The notes beneath the pieces were generated by a model. The model searched no databases and had not been told where the DNA came from. It saw only the letters and a list, made by a program, of their open reading frames with translations. From positions 1 through 64,000 of the forward strand of contig SVFQ01000002.1 of assembly GCA_015056765.1 (NCBI GenBank): a stretch of DNA of 64,000 nt, given 5' to 3'. The stretch is from Lachnospiraceae bacterium. Lineage in GTDB: Bacteria > Bacillota > Clostridia > Lachnospirales > Lachnospiraceae. The position numbers were made by a program, and so were the translations under genes. Of the stretch, positions 35,466 to 44,893 are shown one piece after another. Numbering within the stretch: the first letter of the stretch is position 1; every line of letters starts with the position of its first letter.

Positions 35466-35531
35466 AAAGTGAGAAATGTAGAGAGCAATAAGGCTTTCTA
35501 AAACATTTAAAAACCAAGGGAGGTTCAAAAA

Positions 35532-36683
35532 ATGAAGAAAAAGTTACTTAGCATGTTGCTTTGCTCCGCTATGGCAGCAAGTGTACTGGCTGGTTGTGGC
35601 GAAGCCGCAGCTCCAGCAGAAGAAGCTGCACCAGCTGCAGAAGAAGCAGCTCCAGCAACAGAAGAAGCCGCAGCTCCTGAAGAAGCAGCAGCTCCTGCAG
35701 CAGGTGGACAGAAAGTCGGCGTAGCAATGCCTACAAAGGACTTACAGAGATGGAACCAGGATGGTGCCAACATGAAGTCTCAGCTTGAGGCAGCTGGCTA
35801 CGAAGTAGACCTTCAGTACGCTAACAACGATGTTTCCACTCAGGTTTCTCAGATTGAGAACATGATTGCAAACGGCGACCAGATTCTGGTTATCGCTTCC
35901 ATCGATGGTTCTTCTTTAGGTACTGTTCTTGCACAGGCAAAAGAAGCAAACATCCCTGTAATCGCTTATGACCGTTTGATCATGGAAACAGATGCTGTTT
36001 CTTACTATGCAACATTCGATAACTACAAAGTTGGTACAATTCAGGGTGAATACATCAGAGACGCTCTGGATCTGGACAACGCTGATGGTCCTTTCAACAT
36101 TGAGATCTTCACAGGTGACCCAGCTGATAACAACGCATTATTCTTCTACGGCGGTGCTATGGATGTATTAAAACCATACATCGAAAAAGGTAAACTGAAT
36201 GTAGTTTCCGGTAAGGTAGATTTTGCTGACGTTGCTACACCAGAATGGAAAACTGAGAACGCTCAGAACAGAATGGAAAACATCATTTCTTCTTACTATG
36301 CTGATGGCACAAAACTGGATGCAGTTCTTTGCTCCAACGACTCTACAGCACTTGGTGTAGAGAACGCACTTGCTAGCTCTTATAACGGTGAATGGCCTGT
36401 AATCACTGGTCAGGACTGTGATATGGCTAACGTAAAGAACATGCTTCAGGACAAACAGTCCATGTCTGTATTCAAAGATACACGTGAACTTGCTAAACAG
36501 GTAGTTAAGATGTGCGGACAGATCCTCAGCAACGAGACTGTAGACGTAAACAATACTTCAGACTATGACAATGGTAAAGGTGTTGTTCCTACATTCCTTT
36601 GCGATCCTGTATTCGCAGATAAAGACAACTACAAAGAACTGTTAATCGATTCCGGATACTATTCCGAAGCTGACTTACAGTAA
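35532..36683 (+). CDS. Monosaccharide-binding lipoprotein (ChvE/XylF-like) of an ABC transporter
   Basis: Substrate-binding component of the transporter encoded by the next two genes. The 383 residues have a lipoprotein signal (VLAGC, Cys at residue 22) and a low-complexity linker of about 38 residues made of EEAAPA-like units, probably a flexible tether. The binding core starts KVGVAMPTKDLQRWNQDGAN and contains IPVIAYDRLIMETDAVSYYA and VLCSNDSTALGVENALASSY. GGGAGG precedes the ATG. The gene uses AAC, TTC and CAG codons heavily compared with its neighbours, which suggests very high expression. ChvE-type proteins bind several aldoses; xylose, arabinose, glucose or galactose are candidates. Confidence 0.92.
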   Translation: MKKKLLSMLLCSAMAASVLAGCGEAAAPAEEAAPAAEEAAPATEEAAAPEEAAAPAAGGQKVGVAMPTKDLQRWNQDGANMKSQLEAAGYEVDLQYANNDVSTQVSQIENMIANGDQILVIASIDGSSLGTVLAQAKEANIPVIAYDRLIMETDAVSYYATFDNYKVGTIQGEYIRDALDLDNADGPFNIEIFTGDPADNNALFFYGGAMDVLKPYIEKGKLNVVSGKVDFADVATPEWKTENAQNRMENIISSYYADGTKLDAVLCSNDSTALGVENALASSYNGEWPVITGQDCDMANVKNMLQDKQSMSVFKDTRELAKQVVKMCGQILSNETVDVNNTSDYDNGKGVVPTFLCDPVFADKDNYKELLIDSGYYSEADLQ

Positions 36684-36713
36684 TTACTGCTTTAAGCAGA
36701 CATATTTAGGAGG

Positions 36714-36733
36714 GGCGGGTTATCCCGCCTTTT
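36714..36733 (+). terminator. Hairpin between binding-protein and ATPase genes
   Basis: GGCGGG-TTAT-CCCGCC followed by TTTTCC. In ABC operons such an intercistronic hairpin lets partial termination or mRNA stabilisation give excess binding protein over ATPase and permease. Confidence 0.6.
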
Positions 36734-36781
36734 CCTAAGTATAAAAATATCCAAGGTTAGGATATGAAGGAGGGAAAACCG

Positions 36782-38320
36782 GTGGCAAATAATTTGCTCG
36801 AAATGAGACATATAACCAAAACGTTTCCCGGCGTTAAAGCCCTTGATGATGTAAATTTCGTAGTAGAAGAAGGCGAAATTCACGCACTTGTGGGCGAAAA
36901 TGGTGCAGGAAAATCTACACTGATGAACGTACTGTCCGGTGTGTATCCGTATGGTACTTATGAAGGCGATATTGTTTATGACGGAGAAGTACAGCAATTC
37001 TCCACTATTAAAGACAGTGAACATAAAGGCATCGTAATCATTCATCAGGAGCTTGCTTTGATTCCTGAAATGACGATCGGTGAAAACATGTTCCTGGGTA
37101 ATGAAAGAGGACAAGCATTTAATATTAATTGGGATGAAACCCACGCACTTGCGCGAACCTATCTGGATCGAGTTGGACTGAGCGAGTCTAGTAGAACTCT
37201 GATCAAAGATATCGGTACCGGTAAACAGCAGCTGGTAGAAATCGCAAAAGCCCTTGCAAAACACGCAAGATTGCTGATTTTGGATGAGCCTACTTCTTCC
37301 TTAAATGAAGATGACTCCAAGGCTCTGTTAGACTTGCTTTTGGAATTCAAGAAGCAGGGTATGACTTCGATTATTATTTCTCATAAAATCAATGAGATTT
37401 CATATTGTGCCGATACCATCACGATTCTTCGAGATGGTGCAACCATCGAATCTTTACGAAAAGGAGTAGATGACATCTCTGATGATAGAATCATCCAGGG
37501 CATGGTAGGTCGTGAACTGACAGACAGATTCCCGAAACGCCCAGCGGATCGAAAGATTGGAGATATCGCACTAGAAGTAAAGAACTGGACTTGCCATCAT
37601 CCTATCTACGAAGAAAAGAAAGTCGTAGATAACGTATCCTTCAACGTAAGAAGGGGCGAAGTAGTAGGCGTAGCCGGTTTGATGGGTGCCGGACGAACCG
37701 AACTTATGATGAGTATTTTCGGAAAATCCTATGGTACGCATATTACAGGCGAATTGTACATGAATGGAGAAAAGGTAGAACTGAATTCTCCTCGTGAAGC
37801 AATTGAACACAAACTTGCCTATGTAACAGAAGATAGAAAAGGAAATGGTCTTATCCTTTCTAATCCGATTTCTACAAATACAACTTTGGCAAACTTAAAG
37901 GAAGTAAGTAATAGAGGTGTTATCGACGCCGATAAGGAAATCCATGTAGCCAAAGAATATGTAGAAAAACTTAAAACAAAATGTCCTAGCGTACACCAGA
38001 ATGTAGGAAACTTGTCCGGTGGTAACCAGCAGAAAGTATTGCTGGCAAAATGGATGTTTGCAAACCCTGATGTACTTATCTTGGATGAGCCTACAAGGGG
38101 TATTGACGTTGGTGCAAAGTATGAGATTTACTGCATCATCAATGATCTAGTAGCAGAAGGAAAATCCGTTATTATGGTATCTTCCGAACTTCCAGAAGTC
38201 CTTGGCATGAGTGACCGAATCTACATCATGAATGAAGGTCACATCGCAGGCGAAGTGGATGCTGCTGAAGCTACACAGGAAAGCATCATGAGTAGCATTC
38301 TTCTAAGTAAAAGCAAATAA
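36782..38320 (+). CDS. Sugar ABC transporter ATP-binding protein (GguA/XylG/MglA type)
   Basis: Double ATPase of a monosaccharide ABC importer. The start GTG 36782 lies eight bases after AAGGAGG and gives [20 protein letters not shown], 512 residues; an upstream in-frame ATG at 36764 overlaps the ribosome binding site. The first half has [19 protein letters not shown] and a degenerate signature IGTGKQQL. The second has a variant Walker [10 protein letters not shown], the signature [14 protein letters not shown] and [18 protein letters not shown]. The asymmetry is typical of this family. The permease follows after 32 bases. Confidence 0.93.
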   Translation: MANNLLEMRHITKTFPGVKALDDVNFVVEEGEIHALVGENGAGKSTLMNVLSGVYPYGTYEGDIVYDGEVQQFSTIKDSEHKGIVIIHQELALIPEMTIGENMFLGNERGQAFNINWDETHALARTYLDRVGLSESSRTLIKDIGTGKQQLVEIAKALAKHARLLILDEPTSSLNEDDSKALLDLLLEFKKQGMTSIIISHKINEISYCADTITILRDGATIESLRKGVDDISDDRIIQGMVGRELTDRFPKRPADRKIGDIALEVKNWTCHHPIYEEKKVVDNVSFNVRRGEVVGVAGLMGAGRTELMMSIFGKSYGTHITGELYMNGEKVELNSPREAIEHKLAYVTEDRKGNGLILSNPISTNTTLANLKEVSNRGVIDADKEIHVAKEYVEKLKTKCPSVHQNVGNLSGGNQQKVLLAKWMFANPDVLILDEPTRGIDVGAKYEIYCIINDLVAEGKSVIMVSSELPEVLGMSDRIYIMNEGHIAGEVDAAEATQESIMSSILLSKSK

Positions 38321-38352
38321 AGTCAAGGCAAGTCCTTGCAGGAGGGAAAAAT

Positions 38353-39504
38353 ATGAACGTAAAAACAGCGCTTCGTAAATATGTTATGGTCATTGCTACT
38401 GTAGCAGTAATTATCTTCTTTACGATTGCCACAAAAGGCGCACTTTTATATCCACAAAACGTAAGTAACGTTATCGCACAGAACGCATACGTATTCGTGC
38501 TTGCAGCAGGTATGCTTCTTTGTATCTTAACCGGTGGTAACATCGATTTGTCCGTTGGTTCTGTTGTATGTTTGGTTGGTGCTGTAGGTGGTACCTTAAT
38601 GTGCAACAAAAACTTACCGATTGGTCTTTGCATTCTGATTATGATTGCAGTTGGTCTTTTAATCGGTGTATGGCAGGGTTATTTGGTAGCTTATCTGCGT
38701 GTACCACCATTTATCGCTACCTTAGCCGGTATGCTTATGTGGAGAGGTCTTTCCAACGTTATTTTACAGGGCCTCACCATTTCTCCAATGCCAGACGGAT
38801 TCCTGAACATGTTCAACAGCTATGTTCCTGATTTTAATCCGGCAACTCAGTTCAATGAAACCAGCTTTATTGTAGGTCTTGTTCTCTGCGTAGCCATTGT
38901 AGGATACAAATTCAAAGCAAGAGTAACTCGAAGCAGAAAAGGTTATGAGAATCCTTCTCTTACCTCTGAAATTATTACAGACGTAATCCTTGTAGCAGTA
39001 ATCATGTTCTTCATGACAAAGCTGTCTAACTACAAAGGTATTCCTGTAATTCTGATTTGGGTAGTAGTAATCGTATCTATTTACGCTTACATCACCAGCA
39101 AGACTACAATCGGTCGTCACTTATATGCAGTTGGTGGTAACCAGAAAGCAACCAGACTTTCCGGTATCAACACCAAGAGAGTTTTCTTCTTTGCATATTG
39201 CAATATGGCATTCCTTTCCGCAGTAACTGCTATGATCGTTATGGCCAGACTGAACTCTGCTAACCCTACAGCAGGTACTAACTATGAAATGGATGCAATC
39301 GGTTCCTGCTTCATCGGTGGTGCCAGTGCTTACGGCGGATCCGGTACAATCGGCGGTGTTATGATCGGTGCTATTCTGATGGGTGTTCTGAACTTAGGTA
39401 TGTCCATCATGGGTGTAGATGCCAACTTACAGAAGGTAGTTAAAGGTGCCGTTCTTCTGGCAGCCGTTATCTTCGACGTAGTATCTAAAAAGCAGCAGGA
39501 TTAA
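38353..39504 (+). CDS. Sugar ABC transporter permease (GguB/XylH type)
   Basis: Membrane subunit of the same importer, 383 residues with about ten hydrophobic segments. Family marks are GMLLCILTGGNIDLSVGSVV, GLLIGVWQGYLVAYLRVPPF, FIATLAGMLMWRGLSNV and the C-terminal GGASAYGGSGTIGGVMIGA. Length is close to GguB/MmsB forms, and longer than ribose permeases. GGAGG lies upstream of the ATG, and a terminator ends the operon. Confidence 0.93.
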   Translation: MNVKTALRKYVMVIATVAVIIFFTIATKGALLYPQNVSNVIAQNAYVFVLAAGMLLCILTGGNIDLSVGSVVCLVGAVGGTLMCNKNLPIGLCILIMIAVGLLIGVWQGYLVAYLRVPPFIATLAGMLMWRGLSNVILQGLTISPMPDGFLNMFNSYVPDFNPATQFNETSFIVGLVLCVAIVGYKFKARVTRSRKGYENPSLTSEIITDVILVAVIMFFMTKLSNYKGIPVILIWVVVIVSIYAYITSKTTIGRHLYAVGGNQKATRLSGINTKRVFFFAYCNMAFLSAVTAMIVMARLNSANPTAGTNYEMDAIGSCFIGGASAYGGSGTIGGVMIGAILMGVLNLGMSIMGVDANLQKVVKGAVLLAAVIFDVVSKKQQD

Positions 39505-39530
39505 TTATCCTTTGTTGTTTTGTAACCAAG

Positions 39531-39563
39531 AAAAGGTCATCTCTTAGGAGGTGGCCTTTTTTT
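39531..39563 (+). terminator. Intrinsic terminator of the sugar transporter operon
   Basis: AAAAGGTCATCTC pairs with GAGGTGGCCTTTT with two G-U pairs, and is followed by a run of T. Confidence 0.8.
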
Positions 39564-39658
39564 GAGTTATATATGATTTAGTCTTAAATCTTCCTGAAAT
39601 TCTTGGTAAAATAAATAAAGGTAAATTCTACCAAGATTCGTATTAGGACGTCTATATT

Positions 39659-40621
39659 ATGAAACAGATTACGATTGGTTCTGCAGACGCAGGACAGCGT
39701 TTTGATAAGTACTTAAATAGAATACTTCCAGGTGCTGGTACAAGCTTTTTATATAAGATGCTTCGTAAGAAGAACATCGTATTAAATGGAAAGAAAGCCA
39801 CAGGTAAAGAGATAGTAAATGCCGGAGATGAAGTAAAAGTTTTCTTCTCCGATGAGACCTTTGAGAAGTTTTCTAAATCGGAACAGCAGGAAAACAAAGT
39901 AAAATCGCAAATCTCTAATTATGAGAAGGCTTATCAACAGTATAAGGATAAAATAAAAGTGCTGTATGAAGATGAGAATATCATCGCCTTTCATAAACCC
40001 ATTGGAATTCTATCTCAGGCGACAAAGCCTAGTGAATTATCCTTGAATGAGTACTTGATAGGTTATTTATTAGATAGGAAAGTGGTATCTAAAGATAGTC
40101 TACTGAAATATAAGCCGTCCGTAGCGCAACGCTTGGATCGAAACACCAGTGGAATCGTGCTTTGCGGCATCACATTACAAGGTCTTCAGCTATTATCCGA
40201 ACTGTTTCGAGAGAAGAATGGAGAAGATGGTTTAGAGAAGTATTATCATTGCAGAGTGCATGGCAAGTTCCAAAAGGATGGCATCGATATCGCCTATTGG
40301 AAGAAGAATGAAACTAAAAACATGGCAGATATCAAGTTTCGTCCGGAAGAAGGTTATATAGCCATTAAGACAGGCTTTACCTGCGATTCTTATGATGCAG
40401 ATACAGATACTTCAGAACTGACTGTCAGACTTTACACCGGTAAAAGTCATCAGATACGCGCCCATGCAGCTGCTTTAGGTCATCCGTTAGTTGCGGATAG
40501 CAAGTATGGTGGAAAGCCGATAACTAACCAAAAACGTTACGAACTAACTTGTTTCAAGGTTGTATTTCCAATCATTGAGGGTAATTTATCTGATTTATCT
40601 AAATTGGAAATTAGCCTGTAG
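39659..40621 (+). CDS. RluA-family pseudouridine synthase
   Basis: Converts specific uridines in rRNA (or tRNA) to pseudouridine. The 320 residues comprise an S4 domain (ITIGSADAGQRFDKYLNRIL, VLNGKKATGKEIVNAGDEVK), a charged linker, and the synthase domain with the catalytic Asp in VAQRLDRNTSGIVLCG and the later VRLYTGKSHQIRAHAAALGH. It most resembles RluC-type enzymes, but the exact site is not deducible. The 155-base gap before it contains a terminator and only a weak TTAAAT-17-TAAAAT promoter candidate at 39584-39612. Confidence 0.9.
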   Translation: MKQITIGSADAGQRFDKYLNRILPGAGTSFLYKMLRKKNIVLNGKKATGKEIVNAGDEVKVFFSDETFEKFSKSEQQENKVKSQISNYEKAYQQYKDKIKVLYEDENIIAFHKPIGILSQATKPSELSLNEYLIGYLLDRKVVSKDSLLKYKPSVAQRLDRNTSGIVLCGITLQGLQLLSELFREKNGEDGLEKYYHCRVHGKFQKDGIDIAYWKKNETKNMADIKFRPEEGYIAIKTGFTCDSYDADTDTSELTVRLYTGKSHQIRAHAAALGHPLVADSKYGGKPITNQKRYELTCFKVVFPIIEGNLSDLSKLEISL

Positions 40622-40676
40622 AACGTTACACCTGCATTTGAAATCATAAAACATTTAATCGAGAAAGAGAACGTTT

Positions 40677-41207
40677 ATGCCTACATGGAAATCCAGGGGG
40701 CTTCGAGGATCTACGCTGGAGGAGATGATCAATCGTACCAACGAGCGATACAAAGATCAACATTTGGCTCTGATTCAGAAGATACCGACCCCTATTACAC
40801 CAATCAATATTGATAAGTCTACCAGACACATTACTCTGGCTTATTTTGACCAAAAGTCTACTGTAGACTATATAGGTGCCGTACAAGGCATTCCCATTTG
40901 TTTTGACGCCAAGGAGTGCGCCAAAGACACCTTCGCCTTACAGAATATCCATCCTCATCAGGTTGCCTTCATGGAAGAGTTTGAACGTCAGGATGGTATT
41001 GCTTTTTTCCTTTTATACTATACGGAAAGAAATGAAATCTATTATCTATCCATTCAGGAATTATTGAAGTTTTGGAAGAGAGCAGAAGAAGGCGGCAGAA
41101 AGAGTTTCCGTTACGATGAGTTAAATCCGGAGTTTCTATTACCTCAAGCCGGATTATATATTCCCTATTTAGATTTAGTAAAAAAGGATTTGGATTCCCG
41201 AAATTAG
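40677..41207 (+). CDS. recU: Holliday junction resolvase RecU
   Basis: RecU cleaves Holliday junctions in Gram-positive bacteria in place of RuvC. The 176 residues have the nuclease core STVDYIGAVQGIPICFDAKE with the catalytic Asp, Asp, Glu and a following Lys-type position, then HQVAFMEEFERQDGIAFFLL. The N-terminus is short (MPTWKSRGLRGSTLEEMINR). The last codons are part of an inverted repeat that reaches into the his promoter. Confidence 0.93.
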   Translation: MPTWKSRGLRGSTLEEMINRTNERYKDQHLALIQKIPTPITPINIDKSTRHITLAYFDQKSTVDYIGAVQGIPICFDAKECAKDTFALQNIHPHQVAFMEEFERQDGIAFFLLYYTERNEIYYLSIQELLKFWKRAEEGGRKSFRYDELNPEFLLPQAGLYIPYLDLVKKDLDSRN

Positions 41208-41224
41208 TTGACAAGGAATCCAAA
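41189..41224. repeat. 10-bp inverted repeat overlapping recU end and his promoter
   Basis: TTTGGATTCC (41189-41198) is repeated inverted as GGAATCCAAA (41215-41224), with 16 bases between. The right arm lies entirely in the -35/-10 spacer of the his promoter, so it may be an operator rather than a terminator; no T run follows. Confidence 0.6.
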
Positions 41225-41236
41225 TTCCGATATACT
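41208..41236 (+). promoter_or_regulatory. Promoter of the histidine operon
   Basis: A near-consensus sigma-A promoter, TTGACA (41208-41213), 17 bases, TATACT (41231-41236), starting directly after the recU stop codon. The leader of about 80 bases has one possible hairpin, TACCACGAT (41264-41272) with ATCATGGTA (41293-41301). There is no His-rich leader peptide and no T-box signature. Confidence 0.85.
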
Positions 41237-41324
41237 CGTACATAATTTAGTTTAGTAGCACGTTACCACGATAAAGCGTTTAAAAATTATCAATCATGGT
41301 ATCTTGTTTAGAAGAGAGGAACTC

Positions 41325-42950
41325 ATGAGTCAACGATTACTACACACACCGGAAGGCGTACGAGATGTATCCGGTTCCGAATTAGAGAGAAAGAGAAGTC
41401 TGGAAGATACGCTGAGAAAAAGTATTAAGGCCTGTGGCTATCAAGAAGTTCAGACACCTACCTTTGAATACTTTGATGTATTCTCCGGAGAAATCGGCAA
41501 TACCCATTCCAGCGAACTGTATAAATTCTTTGATAAAGAGGGCAATACCTTAGTGCTTCGCCCTGACTTTACGCCATCTTTGGCCAGATATGCCAGCCAG
41601 CGTTTTGCAGGGGAAGAGAAGGCACTGAGACTGTGTTATCAGGGCAATACCTTTACTAACATGGGCTCCTTACAAGGCAAACTGAAGGAAACTACTCAGA
41701 TTGGTGCAGAATGCTATGGGGATGGCAGCGTGGAATCAGAAGCTGAGATGATTACCATGTTGATTTCCGCATTGAAGACAGCAGGCCTCACTGATTTTCA
41801 GATCAGTATCGGTCATGTGGGCTATTTCAAAGGTATCTGCGAGAAAGCCAACTTCAATCAGGACACTGAGAATCTCATCAAAGAAGCCATCTTAGATAAA
41901 AACATCTTTTTAGTGGAAAACACCATCGATGATTTACAGACAGAAGAAGGCTTATCCACAGCTCTCAAAGCCATGACTGAGCTATATGGCGATGTTTCGG
42001 TATTAGAGAAAGCAGATGGGCTCGTTACCAATGCAGTATCCAAGAATGCCATCGCACATCTTCAAAGCCTATATCATATGCTTTGCGAGAAACAGGTAGA
42101 GGACTATGTATCCTTCGACCTGGGCATTCTCAATAAGTATAACTATTATACAGGTATCGTGTTCCAGGCTTTTGCGGATGGCGTGGGTGATAGCATCGCC
42201 AAAGGTGGTCGCTATGATAACTTATTAAAGTCTTTTGGTAATCCTAAGCCTGCCATCGGTTTCGCCATCATGGTAGATGACGTGCTGACAGCCTTAACCA
42301 ATCCTCAGACCGAAGATAAGTACATCACCTTTGCGCTGGGCAAGGGCCGTCTGGCAGATAAGACTTTAGCATTGCTGAAAGAAATCGGCATTACCTGTGA
42401 AGAAATGGAAGATAAGTCTACCAGAAAGCTGATTTTCGTCAATGAAGAGCTAAAACTGAAATTTTTCTTAGCAAAAGGTCCCGATGTGCCTACTTATGTA
42501 GAATATGGCGCTGCAGACATCGGTGTAGTTGGTAAGGATACCATCCTGGAGGAAAACAGAAACGTTTTCGAAGTTCTGGATTTGGGATTTGGCAAATGCA
42601 GCATGTGTGTCTGTGGTCCGGAATCAGCCAGAGAGCTGCTGAACAGACATGAACGCATCCGTGTGGCCAGTAAATATCCTAAAATTGCGAAGGAATACTT
42701 TTTTGATGAACGTCACCAGACAGTAGATATCATCAAGTTAAACGGCTCTGTGGAGCTGGGACCTATCGTAGAATTGTCCGATGTCATCGTAGATATCGTA
42801 GAAACCGGCAGCACACTGAAAGAAAACGGACTGGTGGTATTAGAGGAGATTTGCCCATTGTCCGCACGTATGATTGTGAATCAGGTTAGCATGCGCATGA
42901 ACTACAAACGTATCACTGACATCATCTATAAACTGAAGGAGAAATTATGA
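41325..42950 (+). CDS. hisG: Fused HisZ-HisG ATP phosphoribosyltransferase
   Basis: Catalyses the first step of histidine synthesis, ATP plus PRPP to phosphoribosyl-ATP. ATG 41325 follows GAGG and gives MSQRLLHTPEGVRDVSGSEL, 541 residues. Residues 1 to about 325 are HisZ, a histidyl-tRNA-synthetase-like regulatory subunit (LRPDFTPSLARYASQRF, GGRYDNLLKSFGNPKPAIGF). From about 330 a short-form HisG follows (YITFALGKGRLADKTLALL, ADIGVVGKDTIL, IVDIVETGSTLKENGL). These are normally two chains in a hetero-octamer. It overlaps hisD by four bases. Confidence 0.95.
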   Translation: MSQRLLHTPEGVRDVSGSELERKRSLEDTLRKSIKACGYQEVQTPTFEYFDVFSGEIGNTHSSELYKFFDKEGNTLVLRPDFTPSLARYASQRFAGEEKALRLCYQGNTFTNMGSLQGKLKETTQIGAECYGDGSVESEAEMITMLISALKTAGLTDFQISIGHVGYFKGICEKANFNQDTENLIKEAILDKNIFLVENTIDDLQTEEGLSTALKAMTELYGDVSVLEKADGLVTNAVSKNAIAHLQSLYHMLCEKQVEDYVSFDLGILNKYNYYTGIVFQAFADGVGDSIAKGGRYDNLLKSFGNPKPAIGFAIMVDDVLTALTNPQTEDKYITFALGKGRLADKTLALLKEIGITCEEMEDKSTRKLIFVNEELKLKFFLAKGPDVPTYVEYGAADIGVVGKDTILEENRNVFEVLDLGFGKCSMCVCGPESARELLNRHERIRVASKYPKIAKEYFFDERHQTVDIIKLNGSVELGPIVELSDVIVDIVETGSTLKENGLVVLEEICPLSARMIVNQVSMRMNYKRITDIIYKLKEKL

Positions 42951-44245
42951 GAATCATTGCACTGACAGAGGAAACACAGGCTGAATTAAAAAATAATATG
43001 CTAAAACGCAGTCCATCCAGCTATGGCCAGTATGAGCAAACCGTAGCAGATATCGTAACGGATATCAGAGAGAACGGCGACGAAGCACTATTTGGTTATA
43101 CAGAGAAATTCGACCACTGCAAATTGACTGCAGAAACTGTAAAAGTAACGGAAGCAGAAATCCAGGAAGCCTATGATAGCTTAGATGCAGACTTCATCGA
43201 AACCATGAAGAAATCTGCTGAAAACATCAGAAAATTCCACAGTTTACAGTTGCGTCAGAGTTTCTTCAATACGAAAGAGGATGGCTCGATCCTGGGTCAG
43301 CGTATCACACCATTAGAAATCGCCGGTGTATATGTACCCGGTGGAAAGGCCGCTTATCCTTCCAGCGTATTGATGAATGTGGTACCTGCTAAAGTAGCAG
43401 GAGTCAGCAAAATCATCATGACCACACCTCCTGGAAAAGATGGCAAAATCAATCCCGGCACTGCAGTAGCTGCCAAAATCGCAGGTGTAGATGAAATCTA
43501 CAAAGTAGGTGGTGCCCAGGCAATCGCGGCTATGGCTTTTGGTACCGAGTCTATTCCTAAGGTAGATAAGATTACAGGCCCTGGCAATATTTTTGTGGCA
43601 TTGGCTAAGAAAGCTGTATTTGGTTATGTTAGCATCGATTCTGTTGCCGGCCCTAGTGAAATTCTTGTACTTGCCGATGAAACTGCCAATCCAAGATATG
43701 TAGCGGCAGACCTGTTGTCTCAGGCAGAGCACGACGAACTGGCCAGCGCTATCCTGATTACAGACTCACAGGAACTGGCAGAGAAGGTGTCTGCGGAAGT
43801 AGATAGATTTACAGCCAAATTAGAGCGAAAAGAGATTATTGAAAAGTCCTTAGAAAACTATGGATACATTCTTGTGGCAAAAGATATGGATGAAGCAGTG
43901 GATGCTGCCAACCTTATCGCTTCTGAGCACATGGAAATCCTGACAAAAGACCCATTTGCTACCATGACAAAGGTAAAGAATGCAGGAGCCATCTTCCTGG
44001 GTGAGTATTCTTCCGAGCCTTTGGGAGACTACTTCGCAGGTCCAAACCACATTCTTCCAACCAACGGAACTGCCAGATTCTTCTCCCCACTGGGAGTAGA
44101 TGACTTTATCAAAAAGAGCAGTGTGATTTGCTACTCCAGAGAAGCTTTGGGCAGAGATAAGGACGACATCATCCGTTTTGCCAATAAAGAAGGCCTGACC
44201 GCTCATGCCAATTCTATCGCAGTGAGATTTGATGAAAGCCTGTAA
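42947..44245 (+). CDS. hisD: Histidinol dehydrogenase
   Basis: Zinc- and NAD-dependent enzyme oxidising histidinol to histidine in the last two steps. The 432 residues include GVYVPGGKAAYPSSVLMNV, the signature region VDKITGPGNIFVALAKK and SIDSVAGPSEILVLADE, the zinc ligand segment SQAEHDE, and GPNHILPTNGTARFFSPLGV. It starts within the stop codon of hisZG (ATGA). Confidence 0.97.
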   Translation: MRIIALTEETQAELKNNMLKRSPSSYGQYEQTVADIVTDIRENGDEALFGYTEKFDHCKLTAETVKVTEAEIQEAYDSLDADFIETMKKSAENIRKFHSLQLRQSFFNTKEDGSILGQRITPLEIAGVYVPGGKAAYPSSVLMNVVPAKVAGVSKIIMTTPPGKDGKINPGTAVAAKIAGVDEIYKVGGAQAIAAMAFGTESIPKVDKITGPGNIFVALAKKAVFGYVSIDSVAGPSEILVLADETANPRYVAADLLSQAEHDELASAILITDSQELAEKVSAEVDRFTAKLERKEIIEKSLENYGYILVAKDMDEAVDAANLIASEHMEILTKDPFATMTKVKNAGAIFLGEYSSEPLGDYFAGPNHILPTNGTARFFSPLGVDDFIKKSSVICYSREALGRDKDDIIRFANKEGLTAHANSIAVRFDESL

Positions 44246-44308
44246 TCACAAAAGGCCACGATGGTATAATAAATACGGAAAACACAACATAGAAAACTGA
44301 GGGAAATT

Positions 44309-44893
44309 ATGCGTAACGCAGAAATAAAGAGGAAAACAAAAGAAACAGATATCGTAGCAAACCTTTGTATAGACGGTACGGGGAAAGCAAAGATCGATAC
44401 TGGCGTAGGCTTTTTTAACCATATGCTGGATGGATTTAGCAGACATGGATTATTTGATCTGAACCTGACCTGCAAAGGGGATTTAGAAGTGGACAGCCAT
44501 CATACAGTGGAAGATTGTGGCATTGTCCTGGGTGAAGCCATCAAAGAAGCTATCGGAGACAAGGCTGGCATCAAACGCTACGGTCAGCGTATCCTGCCAA
44601 TGGACGATGCTTTGGTACTATGTGCCATCGATTTATCCGGCAGACCTTATCTGAATTTTAACTATAGCTTTGAAAATGCCAAGGTAGGAGAATTCGATAC
44701 GGAACTGGTAAGAGAATTCTTCTATGCAATCAGCTATAGTGCCGGTATGAATCTGCACATTAAAGTATTAGACGGCTTCAACACACACCACATCATCGAA
44801 GCCATGTTTAAGGCTTTCGGGAAAGCGTTAGATGAAGCCACTACAAAGGACGAGCGCATCGAAGGTGCTCTTAGTACGAAAGGAACTCTGTAA
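44309..44893 (+). CDS. hisB: Imidazoleglycerol-phosphate dehydratase
   Basis: Dehydrates imidazole glycerol phosphate to imidazole acetol phosphate. The 194 residues show the di-manganese ligands: [33 protein letters not shown] and [15 protein letters not shown]. Single-domain form without histidinol phosphatase. GAGG lies upstream of the ATG. A TATAAT at 44265-44270 in the 63-base gap may be an internal promoter, but no -35 is convincing. Confidence 0.97.
   Translation: MRNAEIKRKTKETDIVANLCIDGTGKAKIDTGVGFFNHMLDGFSRHGLFDLNLTCKGDLEVDSHHTVEDCGIVLGEAIKEAIGDKAGIKRYGQRILPMDDALVLCAIDLSGRPYLNFNYSFENAKVGEFDTELVREFFYAISYSAGMNLHIKVLDGFNTHHIIEAMFKAFGKALDEATTKDERIEGALSTKGTL

Noticed and set aside
35594-35710. 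Short tandem repeat in DNA at the start of the sugar-binding lipoprotein
   Set aside because: The GCAGAAGAAGC-like repeats encode the Ala/Glu/Pro tether that follows the lipidated Cys; it is a protein linker, not an independent element.
36692-37264. Minus-strand open frame of 190 codons opposite the sugar transporter ATPase gene
   Set aside because: It lies antisense to an unmistakable ATPase with Walker and signature motifs; its translation has no recognisable domain and no ribosome binding site of note.
41237-41324. T-box or His-rich leader peptide before the his operon
   Set aside because: I looked for an AGGGTGG-type T-box sequence and for a short ORF rich in His codons; neither is present. 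Only one weak hairpin is seen.
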